Source: Rhodobacteraceae bacterium UBA3087
GTDB lineage: Bacteria > Pseudomonadota > Alphaproteobacteria > Rhodobacterales > Rhodobacteraceae
Length of the DNA stretch: 7,318 nucleotides
NCBI GenBank assembly: GCA_002367285.1
Contig: DFBF01000313.1
Location: 4,095 to 11,412 of the forward strand
Reading direction: 5' to 3'
The translations under genes and the position numbers were made by a program. Numbering within the stretch: position 1 is the stretch's first letter; each line of letters begins with the position of its first letter. The notes beneath the pieces are model-generated. The model saw only the letters and a program-made list of their open reading frames with translations. It was not told the DNA's origin and searched no databases. Below are positions 1-6,308 of the stretch, piece by piece.

Positions 1-597
1 TTCACCTGGGCCGGATCGCGCAACTTGCAGGACGTGCAGTTCATCTGGCCAACGCCGCAGGTGTTTGAACAAAACGGCATGCGCACGGTGGGCTATAGCC
101 ACGAGCTTATCCTGCCAATGGTGATGACCCCCGCGATGGCCGACAAGCCGATCCGCCTGAAGGCGCGGCTGGCTCTGGGGGTCTGTCGTGACGTCTGTAT
201 GCCGATGCAGGCCCGCGTGCGGGCCGACCTGCCCCTGCCGGGCGCACAGGATGCCACCATTGCGCGCGCCATGGACCAACGCCCCGACACGGCGGTCGAA
301 GCCGGCCTGCGCCGCGCCACCTGCACGGTTGATCCGCTGCCCGACGGGCTGCGCGTCACCGCCCGCCTGACCCTGCCCCGCGTTGGGCCGGATGAAATGG
401 TGGTGATGGAAACCCCGAATCCTGCCGTCTGGGTTTCTGAGGCGATGACGCAACGGTCCGGTGCCACATTGATCGCCACTTTGGACATCGTGCCACCCCC
501 CGGCGCGCCGTTTCTACTGAACCGGTCCGACTTGCGCCTGACCGTGCTGGCGGCGGGGCGGGCCGTGGACATCCAGGGCTGCGACGCCGGATCCTGA
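1..597 (+). CDS. DsbD N-terminal-like (protein-disulfide reductase DsbD domain) protein, 3' part
   Basis: The reading frame is open from the first base, so the gene enters from outside the window. The visible 198 residues end at a TGA. The start of the visible part (FTWAGSRNLQDVQFIWP) and the pair of cysteines in LGVCRDVCMP (visible residues 59-68, a CxxxC followed by Pro) resemble the periplasmic immunoglobulin-like domain of the DsbD/ScsB N-terminal family (DsbC/DsbD_N-type Pfam domain). That domain exchanges disulfides with a membrane DsbD/CcdA-type electron donor. No membrane segment follows in the visible part, so this is probably a stand-alone periplasmic protein rather than a full DsbD, and its signal peptide would lie upstream of the window. 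Two further cysteines sit at visible residues about 108 and 194. An internal TTG at base 25 is not a believable start, because the conserved region begins before it. Family assignment is fairly sure; the redox partner is unknown. Confidence 0.75.
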   Translation, partial: FTWAGSRNLQDVQFIWPTPQVFEQNGMRTVGYSHELILPMVMTPAMADKPIRLKARLALGVCRDVCMPMQARVRADLPLPGAQDATIARAMDQRPDTAVEAGLRRATCTVDPLPDGLRVTARLTLPRVGPDEMVVMETPNPAVWVSEAMTQRSGATLIATLDIVPPPGAPFLLNRSDLRLTVLAAGRAVDIQGCDAGS

Positions 598-619
598 CGC
601 AGGGCGGCGACCAAAGATT

Positions 620-651
620 TCTTGCCTTCGGCGAGGATATTTTTGGCAAGA
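620..651 (+). terminator. Hairpin with T-run between convergent genes (possible bidirectional terminator)
   Basis: TCTTGCC (620-626) can pair with GGCAAGA (645-651). Alternatively, TTGCC (622-626) pairs with GGCGA (630-634) across a TTC loop, followed by GGATATTTTT (635-644), which looks like a weak intrinsic terminator for the upstream plus-strand gene. The site lies 22 bases after that gene's stop and about 45 bases beyond the stop of the convergent sua5. The stems are short, so termination is an inference. The GAGGATATTTTTGGC segment resembles a motif I recall recurring between genes in Rhodobacteraceae. Confidence 0.4.
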
Positions 652-696
652 GGAAAAGCACAAAGCCAACCAGTCTGCCCACAAGGCCTTTGCCCG

Positions 697-1653
697 CTAC
701 CCGCGCGGTGCGGCGGCGCGCCTCAGGCGGTCATTGATGGCGCGACCCAACCCATGGTTCGGGATCGGTGACACGGCAATGGGCGCATCGCCGCCCGCGT
801 CCAGCGCGTGCAGGTGGTGAAACAGGTTCGCCGCTGCTTCGACCAGATCGCCCGATGGTGACAGATTCAGATCCGCCTGCACCGGGCCAAAGCCCAGCAA
901 TCGTTCACCATCGCGCAGCGTTTCGGCGTTCAGCCGCACCGGCGCGTCGGGGGCGTAATGCGACGCCAACTGGCCCGGCGCGACGATGTCTTCGCTGGCG
1001 TGGACCGTCAGGGGCGTGCCCAGGCAGGCCTCCAGCGCCTCGACCGGCAATCCACCGGGGCGCAGCAGAACGGCCTGGCCGTTTGCGAAACCGACAATCG
1101 TGCTTTCGACCCCAACGCCGCAGGGGCCGCCATCCAGAACCGCCTCGATTCGGCCGGATAGTCCGTCCATCACATGGCCTGCCTTGGTCGGGCTGATCCG
1201 ACCCGAAGGATTGGCCGAGGGCGCGGCGACCGGCACACCCGCCGCAACCAGAACTTGTTGGGCCAACGCATGTTCGGGCACGCGCAGGGCGATGGTATCA
1301 AGCCCCGCGGACACCAGCGGCGACAGGCCTGTGTTCGGCTTTAATGGCAGCACCAACGTCAGCGGGCCGGGCCAGAACGCCGTCGCCAGGCGGTCCGCCA
1401 GATCATCAAACAGCGCGATGTCGTGCGCCGCAGCAACACTGGGCAGATGCACGATCAACGGGTTGAAATGGGGCCGGCCCTTTGCGTCGAAAATCCGCGC
1501 GACTGCCGTGTCGTTGCGCGCGTTTGCGCCCAACCCATACACCGTTTCAGTCGGGAACGACACCAGCGCCCCGGTGCGCAACAGCTTGGCGGCCTGCGCG
1601 ATCCCGGCCTTATCCGCCGTCAATAGCTGTGTTTCGATCATCCCAGAGGTCAT
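697..1653 (-). CDS. sua5: L-threonylcarbamoyladenylate synthase (Sua5/TsaC family, long form)
   Basis: This cytoplasmic enzyme makes threonylcarbamoyl-AMP from threonine, bicarbonate and ATP. The TsaD complex then uses it to form t6A37 on ANN-decoding tRNAs. With the chosen start the protein has 318 residues. Residues about 13-205 form the YrdC domain, with SFPTETVYGLGAN (32-44), KGRPHFNPLIVHL (58-70), APSANPSGRISPT (144-156) and GVESTIV (181-187), the nucleotide- and threonine-binding segments. LLRPGG (196-201) leads into a linker, and APGQLASHYAPDAPVRL (225-241) marks the C-terminal Sua5 domain, so this is the long Sua5 type and not the short TsaC. The start was set at the ATG at 1653, with AAAGGGA about 11 bases upstream. 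The frame stays open to a GTG at 1701, but those extra 16 residues are outside the family pattern. An ATG at 1641 is an alternative. It is transcribed divergently from the acyl-CoA dehydrogenase and convergently with the DsbD-like gene. Confidence 0.95.
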   Translation of the reverse strand: MTSGMIETQLLTADKAGIAQAAKLLRTGALVSFPTETVYGLGANARNDTAVARIFDAKGRPHFNPLIVHLPSVAAAHDIALFDDLADRLATAFWPGPLTLVLPLKPNTGLSPLVSAGLDTIALRVPEHALAQQVLVAAGVPVAAPSANPSGRISPTKAGHVMDGLSGRIEAVLDGGPCGVGVESTIVGFANGQAVLLRPGGLPVEALEACLGTPLTVHASEDIVAPGQLASHYAPDAPVRLNAETLRDGERLLGFGPVQADLNLSPSGDLVEAAANLFHHLHALDAGGDAPIAVSPIPNHGLGRAINDRLRRAAAPRG

Positions 1654-1698
1654 GACGCCGCGTTTCCCTTTGAGCCTTGGCCTTCCTTCGATATGGCA

Positions 1699-1727
1699 CA
1701 CCTAACGGCACCTGCCACAATTGCCAA
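1699..1727 (-). promoter_or_regulatory. Possible sigma-70-type promoter for sua5
   Basis: Reading the minus strand, TTGGCA (1722-1727) is followed after exactly 17 bases by TAGGTG (1699-1704). The -35 is a good match and the -10 is weak. It would start transcription roughly 40 bases before the sua5 ATG, inside the 100-base gap shared with the divergent dehydrogenase gene. I found no equally good plus-strand promoter for the dehydrogenase. This is a pattern match only. Confidence 0.22.
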
Positions 1728-1753
1728 GAACCGACCCAGACCAAGGATCCACC

Positions 1754-3472
1754 ATGCCCTATCGCGCAAATATCGACGATTTCCGCTTTCTGTTCGACAA
1801 CGTGGTCGGGTTCGACCAACTGGCCGCCACCGACCGCTTTGCCGAGGCGACGCCGGACATGGTCAGCGCGATCCTGACCGAGGCGGGCAAGATGTGCGAA
1901 GAGGTTCTGGCCCCCCTGAACCGCGATGGTGATTTGCAAGGCGCCGTGCTGGAAAACGGCGTGGTCCGCACAAGCCCCGGTTTTGACAAAGGCTATAATG
2001 CGATCGCCGAGGGCGGCTGGATCGGCATGGCCGCAGATCCCGAATATGGCGGCATGGGCCTGCCCCTGACGCTGCAAACGGCGGTGAATGACATGATGTC
2101 GGCCGCCTGTCTGTCGCTGCAACTGAACCCCTTGATGACCCAGGGGCAGATCGAGGCGTTGGAGCATCACGCCTCTGACGAATTGAAGGCGCTGTACCTG
2201 CCCAAGCTGATCAGCGGCGAATGGGCGGGCACGATGAACCTGACCGAACCGCAGGCCGGGTCCGACGTTGGCGCTTTGTCGTCCAAGGCGACGGACAATG
2301 GCGATGGCACCTATGCGGTCACCGGCCAGAAGATCTTCATCAGCTGGGGCGACAATGACATCACAGAAAACGTCTGCCACCTGGTGTTGGCGCGTCTGCC
2401 CGATGGGGTGGCCGGGACCAAGGGCATTTCACTGTTCCTGGTGCCCAAGCTGATCCCGGATGCCGATGGCAATCCCGGCAAGCGCAACGATTTGCGCGTG
2501 GTCAGCCTGGAACACAAGCTGGGCCTGCACGGGTCGCCCACCGCCGTCATGGCGTTCGAAGGCGCCAAAGGTTGGATGATCGGTGAGCCGCACAAGGGCA
2601 TGGCCGCCATGTTCACCATGATGAACAACGCCCGACTGGGCGTTGGCGTTCAGGGCTATGGCACCGGCGAACGCGCCTATCAAAAGGCGCTGGAATACGC
2701 GATGGAGCGCAAGCAGGGTCGGTCGCCAATCGAAGGGGGCAACGGCACAATCGTCGATTTCGCCGACGTGCGCCGCATGTTGACCACGATGAAATCCGAA
2801 CTGTTCGCCGCGCGTGCCATTGCCATGTCGCTGGCCGTATCCATTGACATGAGCAACGCCACGGGGGACGCCGACTGGAAATCCCGCGCCGCATTTCTGA
2901 CGCCGATCTGCAAGGCCTATGGCACCGATACCGGCATTGAGGTCGCCCAAATGGGCATTCAGGTGCACGGCGGCATGGGCTTTATCGAAGAAACCGGGGC
3001 TGCGCAATTTGCCCGCGACGTGCGCGTCACAGCGATCTACGAAGGCACCAATGGCATCCAGGCGATGGACCTTGTGGGCCGCAAGCTGATGGACGGGGGC
3101 GACGCCGCCTTCCGCATCCTGGAGGAAATCGAAAGCCAGGCCGAAGCGGCCCGCGCGCAATTCCCGAACATGTCCGAGGCCGTCTGGTCGGCCGCCGAAA
3201 CGCTGCGCGAAACGACGGAATGGATGATCGCGCAGGACGACATGCAGAATCGGTTCGCAGGCGCCGTGCCGTTCCTGCGCGCCTTTGCCCGTGTGCTGGG
3301 CGCCCACCTGCACCTGAAGGCGGCGATTGCCGAGGGCGGCACAGGCCCGCGCAGCGAATTGGCCCGGTTCCACATCAACCGGCTGTTGCCCGAACATGTC
3401 GCCCTGTTGGCCCAGGCCCGCGCCGGTGCCGCCGGGTTGTATGCCCTATCGCTTGAGGATCTGGCAGTATGA
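1754..3472 (+). CDS. Acyl-CoA dehydrogenase, long DmdC-like type with C-terminal extension
   Basis: This FAD-dependent flavoenzyme oxidises an acyl-CoA to the 2-enoyl-CoA and passes electrons to electron-transfer flavoprotein. The protein has 572 residues, longer than the usual ~380-residue short-chain enzymes and close to the 3-methylmercaptopropionyl-CoA dehydrogenase (DmdC) type. Visible family segments are the flavin-contact region NLTEPQAGSDVGAL (162-175), GQKIFIS (191-197), HKLGLHGSPTAVMAFEG (254-270), the helical C-terminal domain with QVHGGMGF (403-410), and IYEGTNGIQAMDL (428-440). E430 in the last segment is the expected catalytic base. Residues after about 445 form the extra C-terminal domain of this subfamily. 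The ATG at 1754 is chosen because AAGGA lies 8 bases upstream and MPYRANIDDF is a typical beginning; a TTG at 1721 would add 11 unlikely residues. The stop overlaps the next gene's start (ATGA). Rhodobacteraceae carry several paralogues, so whether the substrate is methylmercaptopropionyl-CoA or another acyl-CoA cannot be read from the sequence. Confidence 0.93.
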   Translation: MPYRANIDDFRFLFDNVVGFDQLAATDRFAEATPDMVSAILTEAGKMCEEVLAPLNRDGDLQGAVLENGVVRTSPGFDKGYNAIAEGGWIGMAADPEYGGMGLPLTLQTAVNDMMSAACLSLQLNPLMTQGQIEALEHHASDELKALYLPKLISGEWAGTMNLTEPQAGSDVGALSSKATDNGDGTYAVTGQKIFISWGDNDITENVCHLVLARLPDGVAGTKGISLFLVPKLIPDADGNPGKRNDLRVVSLEHKLGLHGSPTAVMAFEGAKGWMIGEPHKGMAAMFTMMNNARLGVGVQGYGTGERAYQKALEYAMERKQGRSPIEGGNGTIVDFADVRRMLTTMKSELFAARAIAMSLAVSIDMSNATGDADWKSRAAFLTPICKAYGTDTGIEVAQMGIQVHGGMGFIEETGAAQFARDVRVTAIYEGTNGIQAMDLVGRKLMDGGDAAFRILEEIESQAEAARAQFPNMSEAVWSAAETLRETTEWMIAQDDMQNRFAGAVPFLRAFARVLGAHLHLKAAIAEGGTGPRSELARFHINRLLPEHVALLAQARAGAAGLYALSLEDLAV

Positions 3473-4503
3473 ACGCGCCACTGACCTTCCCCTTTCCCGA
3501 CATCCCGGACGAAGGCGAAGCGGTCGAGGTCGCGCCGGGTGTCTTGTGGATGCGCCTGCCGCTGCCCATGAAGCTGGACCATGTGAACGTGTTCGCGTTC
3601 GAGGACACGGATGGCTGGACCATCATCGACACGGGCTTTGACAGCCGCAAGACCCGCGCGATCTGGGCGAAATTGTTGGCAGGGCCGCTGGGTGGCAAGC
3701 CCATCGTGCGCGTGGTGGTGACGCACCACCACCCCGATCACGTCGGTCTGGCCGGCTGGTTTCAGCGCGACCATGGCGCCGACCTGGTTACCACCCGCAC
3801 CGCCTGGCTGTTTGCGCGCATGTTGCTGCTGGACGAACAGATGGTACCTGTGGACGAAACGCTGGCCTATTGGCGGGCGGCGGGCATGGATGCTGAGGTG
3901 TACGAGAAACGGCGCACCGAACGGCCCTTCAATTACGCCGATGTGGTCGCCGACATGCCGCTGGGGTTCAACCGCATCAAGGAAGGCAGCGTGATTCGTT
4001 TTGGCAACCGCGATTGGGACGTGCGCATCGGCAATGGCCATGCGCCCGAACACGCCACCCTGTGGTCGCGCGATTGTGACCTGGTCATTGGCGGCGACCA
4101 GTTGCTGGCGACGATCAGCCCGAACCTGGGCGTCTATGCCACCGAACCCGAGGCCGACCCGGTCGGTGACTGGCTGGAAAGCTGCGAACGCCTTGCGCCT
4201 TATGCCCGTGACAGCCAGCTGGTGCTGCCTGGCCACAAACTGCCCTTTACCGGACTGCCGACGCGCATGACGCAATTGATCGGCAACCACCACAAAGCGC
4301 TGGACCGGCTTGAGACCTTTCTGGCCGCCCCCCACACCGCCGGGGATTGCTTTCCACCGCTGTTCAAGCGCACGATTGGCGAGGGCGAATACGGGCTGGC
4401 CCTGGTCGAAGCGGTGGGCCATGTGAACCACCTTTTCCATGCTGGCCGCGTGACGCGCACACGCCGCGAAGACGGCGCCTGGGTATGGCAGAAGAAGGGG
4501 TAA
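3469..4503 (+). CDS. MBL-fold metallo-hydrolase (glyoxalase II-like, possible acyl-CoA thioesterase)
   Basis: The 344-residue metallo-beta-lactamase-fold hydrolase has the full two-metal ligand set in order: THHHPDH (H86, H88, D90, H91), H191 in GNGHAPEH, D210 in IGGDQLL and H256 in LPGHKLPF. The N-terminal beta strands carry HVNVFAFED and WTIIDTGFD, as in the glyoxalase II-like branch. Residues after about 265 look like the small helical, winged-helix-type C-terminal domain found in MBL-fold thioester and endoribonuclease-like enzymes. It has no signal peptide, so it is cytoplasmic. The ATG at 3469 overlaps the dehydrogenase stop in the four bases ATGA, which implies translational coupling and co-expression. 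Because this fold includes thioester hydrolases, hydrolysis of an acyl-CoA from the same pathway is the most economical guess, but the substrate is not determined by the sequence. It is very unlikely to be a beta-lactamase. Confidence 0.9.
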   Translation: MNAPLTFPFPDIPDEGEAVEVAPGVLWMRLPLPMKLDHVNVFAFEDTDGWTIIDTGFDSRKTRAIWAKLLAGPLGGKPIVRVVVTHHHPDHVGLAGWFQRDHGADLVTTRTAWLFARMLLLDEQMVPVDETLAYWRAAGMDAEVYEKRRTERPFNYADVVADMPLGFNRIKEGSVIRFGNRDWDVRIGNGHAPEHATLWSRDCDLVIGGDQLLATISPNLGVYATEPEADPVGDWLESCERLAPYARDSQLVLPGHKLPFTGLPTRMTQLIGNHHKALDRLETFLAAPHTAGDCFPPLFKRTIGEGEYGLALVEAVGHVNHLFHAGRVTRTRREDGAWVWQKKG

Positions 4504-4507
4504 GACC

Positions 4508-4999
4508 GTGACGGCAAAGACAAAACCGAAACCGAAGAAAAAGCCTAAGAAAACCAAGGCTGCCGAGGTAAAACCAGCGCCGCGCCCGCCGCGCGCCCGT
4601 GCCGCCCATTGCGACGAGGCCGCACCGCTAACGGCTGAACAAAAGCCCCTGCCCGACGTGGTCGCCGACACGCCGGTTGAGGAAAAAAGCCCGGCGGAAT
4701 GGGCCTATGAGCGGCTGATCCTCTATATCCAGAACTTCGAAGAACAACTGGACAATGAACACGAGGTCGCCATGGGGTTCACCGGTGGCGACGCGGGCGT
4801 GTTGCGCATCGAAGGCATCGGGTTCTTTGACCCCGATATCGTGACATTTTATGGCACGGACGACGAGGGGGCCAAGACCCAGCTGATCCAGCACGTCAGC
4901 CAGCTGTCGGTCATGCTGCGCGCCCTGCCCAAACAGACCGAGGCGCCCGAACCCACGCGGATCGGCTTTCGTCTGGCAAAGGATCTGGCCAAGGGCTGA
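4508..4999 (+). CDS. DUF6173-like protein of unknown function
   Basis: The 163-residue protein has two parts. Residues 1-60 are low complexity: Lys/Pro/Ala-rich (TKPKPKKKPKKTK) at first, then acidic, probably disordered and possibly nucleic-acid or membrane-surface binding. Residues 61-155 form a compact alpha/beta domain beginning SPAEWAYERLILYIQNFEEQ and including GIGFFDPDIVTFYG and QLIQHVSQLSVMLRALPK. This resembles the DUF6173 family that I recall from Rhodobacteraceae, which has no known function. It has no signal peptide or membrane segment. The start is a GTG at 4508, supported by AAGGGG (4495-4500) 7 bases upstream; the first in-frame ATG would cut into the conserved domain. The gene begins 4 bases after the MBL hydrolase stop, so it is the third gene of that operon. 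The family call is from memory and the function is unknown. Confidence 0.8.
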   Translation: MTAKTKPKPKKKPKKTKAAEVKPAPRPPRARAAHCDEAAPLTAEQKPLPDVVADTPVEEKSPAEWAYERLILYIQNFEEQLDNEHEVAMGFTGGDAGVLRIEGIGFFDPDIVTFYGTDDEGAKTQLIQHVSQLSVMLRALPKQTEAPEPTRIGFRLAKDLAKG

Positions 5000-5040
5000 G
5001 CTGCGCGCGCCCAAGGTGCGACATACGGGCGCATCTGGGC

Positions 5041-5069
5041 GTGACAGGCGGCGTCAAATCGTCTAGAGC
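5041..5069 (+). promoter_or_regulatory. Possible promoter for cytochrome oxidase subunit IV gene
   Basis: GTGACA (5041-5046) and TAGAGC (5064-5069) are separated by exactly 17 bases. The -35 differs from TTGACA at one position; the -10 matches TATAAT at only three of six. Transcription would begin about 28 bases before the ATG, leaving room for the ribosome site AAAAGGGA (5090-5097). This is the only promoter-like pair I saw in the 104-base gap after the DUF6173 gene. Confidence 0.3.
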
Positions 5070-5103
5070 AAGGGCAAGACACAGACCAAAAGGGATATAC
5101 GAC

Positions 5104-5238
5104 ATGGCTGAACATGAAATTGGCACGATGGACACACAGGTGCAGGAAAAAACCTATGAGGGTTTCATCAAGGCCACCACGCGTTCGGTGATTGCCATCA
5201 TCCTGTTCCTAGTCTTTCTGGCCCTGGTCGGCGCATAA
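5104..5238 (+). CDS. aa3-type cytochrome c oxidase subunit IV
   Basis: This 44-residue inner-membrane protein begins MAEHEIGTMDTQVQEKTYEGF and continues into a single hydrophobic helix at residues about 27-43 (SVIAIILFLVFLALVGA). The length, the acidic and amphipathic N-terminus with the Gly-Phe before the helix, and the C-terminal membrane segment match the bacterial aa3 oxidase subunit IV family (COX4_pro_2-type). These are accessory single-helix subunits of the terminal oxidase that reduces oxygen to water. The ATG at 5104 has AAAAGGGA 6 bases upstream. An upstream GTG in the same frame (5041) would add a basic stretch unlike the family and was not used. The genes for the main oxidase subunits are not in this window. 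The following lipoprotein gene starts 40 bases downstream and may be co-transcribed. Confidence 0.9.
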   Translation: MAEHEIGTMDTQVQEKTYEGFIKATTRSVIAIILFLVFLALVGA

Positions 5239-5278
5239 GCGAGACCTGTAACCGGCTGATGTCCTGGGTGGGTGTATC

Positions 5279-5911
5279 ATGCGGCGTTTTCTGATTTCCA
5301 TGGCGGCTGTTGCGTCGCTTGCCGCCTGCGGTGCGGACAACCATTGGGCCCCTGATGAACAGGTTCAGGCGGCGCGATATGTGCATGATGGCCCGCCGAC
5401 GATCACGCTGTTCACCGTGCTGGGCGCCAAGTCCGGGTCTGGTGCGCATTCGGCGATCATGGTCAACGGGTCGCAGCGCCTGATCTTTGATCCCGCCGGC
5501 ACCTGGCACCACCCGCACCTGCCCGAACGCCATGACGTGCATTACGGCATGACCGATGCGGCGGTGGACTTCTATATCGATTACCATGCGCGCATCACGT
5601 ATAACGTGGTGCAACAGGACGTTGTCGTCAGCCCGGCGGTTGCCGAAATGGCACTGCGTCGGATGCAGGAAAACGGCGCGGTGTCCAAGGCGATGTGCAC
5701 CACTTCCGTCACAACGATCCTGCGTCAATTGCCCGGATTTGAAAGCATTCCGCAAAGCCCCTTCCCCAAGAAGGCGATGAAAGCCTTTGCCCAGCTGCCC
5801 GGTGTGGTCGAAACCACCACGACGGATGACGATGCCGATGAAAACGGCTATATCATCGCCCGCGGCATCCACCCACTGGATATTCCCGGCACGGCGGCTG
5901 CGACGGACTGA
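5279..5911 (+). CDS. Uncharacterised lipoprotein, possible permuted papain-like (NlpC/P60/YiiX-type) fold
   Basis: The 210-residue protein begins with a lipoprotein signal: a basic MRRF, a hydrophobic stretch, and the lipobox LAAC with the lipid-bearing C17. The mature protein should therefore be anchored in a periplasm-facing membrane. I do not recognise a named family. GSGAHSAIMVNG (53-64) runs into RLIFDPAG (67-74), and a second segment, SKAMCTTSVTTILRQLPGF (136-154), places a Cys at the start of a helix. His (H57), then an acidic residue (D71), then Cys (C140) is the residue order of circularly permuted NlpC/P60 enzymes, but this is inference from pattern only. A run of Thr/Asp (178-187) precedes the conserved-looking end GYIIARGIHPLDIPG. 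The ATG at 5279 has only a weak GGGTGGG upstream. It lies 40 bases after oxidase subunit IV and converges with azlD. Confidence 0.8.
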   Translation: MRRFLISMAAVASLAACGADNHWAPDEQVQAARYVHDGPPTITLFTVLGAKSGSGAHSAIMVNGSQRLIFDPAGTWHHPHLPERHDVHYGMTDAAVDFYIDYHARITYNVVQQDVVVSPAVAEMALRRMQENGAVSKAMCTTSVTTILRQLPGFESIPQSPFPKKAMKAFAQLPGVVETTTTDDDADENGYIIARGIHPLDIPGTAAATD

Positions 5912-5944
5912 ACGACCCGGCGATTGACCTGGTGGCGCAGAGCC

Positions 5945-5972
5945 GCCCAGTCATGCCAGCCCAGTCATGCCA
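5945..5972. repeat. Perfect tandem duplication of 14 bases
   Basis: GCCCAGTCATGCCA occurs twice head to tail (5945-5958 and 5959-5972), followed by GCC. It lies in the 67-base gap between the convergent lipoprotein and azlD genes, just past the azlD stop. It is probably a slippage-type duplication in unconstrained sequence. I found no clear terminator hairpin with a T-run in this gap. Confidence 0.85.
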
Positions 5973-5978
5973 GCCTGG

Positions 5979-6308
5979 TCACCCCAACAGCCACAGCAGG
6001 CCGAACAAAGTCGCCGCGCCGCTGATAATCGCCGCCAGAACATTCTTGAAGAAATAGCCAACCGCCAGCGTGACCACCGCTGCCGACAGGCGGGCCGGTT
6101 CGGGGGCCCCACCGGTTGTCGCAGGCCACAGCACCAAGGGCGCAACCAGGCCCGGCAACACCGCGACAGGCGTATAGCGCAGGTGGCGCAGCACCCATTC
6201 AGGCAGGGGCCGGTCACCGATCAACCCCAGGAAACTGAACCGGATCAGAAAGGTGCCCACGCCCATCATCGCAATGATGAACCAGATCATGCCGGTGCTC
6301 ATGCTCAT
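5979..6308 (-). CDS. azlD: AzlD family branched-chain amino acid transport subunit
   Basis: AzlD is the small membrane partner of AzlC; the pair exports branched-chain amino acids and related compounds, as in E. coli YgaZH and Bacillus AzlCD. The 109-residue protein is almost entirely hydrophobic, with about four membrane segments (roughly 7-31, 46-62, 74-90, 90-108) separated by GDRPLPEWVLRHLRYTP (31-47), the conserved loop of the family. The ATG at 6308 is chosen because it overlaps the azlC stop as ATGA on the minus strand, indicating translational coupling, and gives the normal family length. An in-frame extension to 6338 lies entirely within azlC. A second ATG at 6302 is possible. The transported substrate cannot be decided from the sequence. 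Confidence 0.9.
   Translation of the reverse strand: MSMSTGMIWFIIAMMGVGTFLIRFSFLGLIGDRPLPEWVLRHLRYTPVAVLPGLVAPLVLWPATTGGAPEPARLSAAVVTLAVGYFFKNVLAAIISGAATLFGLLWLLG

Noticed and set aside
2429..3397. Minus-strand frame of 322 codons opposite the dehydrogenase
   Set aside because: It is antisense to a confident gene, has no recognisable motif, and its composition matches a shadow of the opposite strand.
3037..4671. Long open frame of 544 codons on the minus strand
   Set aside because: It lies antisense to the dehydrogenase, the MBL hydrolase and the DUF6173 gene, all of which have clear family motifs. Its translation is low-complexity Ala/Arg/Gly/His-rich sequence typical of a shadow frame in GC-rich DNA.
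5007..5032. GCGCCC / GGGCGC inverted repeat after the DUF6173 gene as a terminator
   Set aside because: The stem is only 6 bases with a 14-base loop and no T-run follows. Such pairs are expected by chance in GC-rich sequence.
5041..5103. N-terminal extension of the oxidase subunit IV from an upstream GTG
   Set aside because: The extension is basic and unlike the family, while the ATG at 5104 has a good ribosome site and gives the typical 44-residue protein. The GTG is instead part of the possible -35 element.
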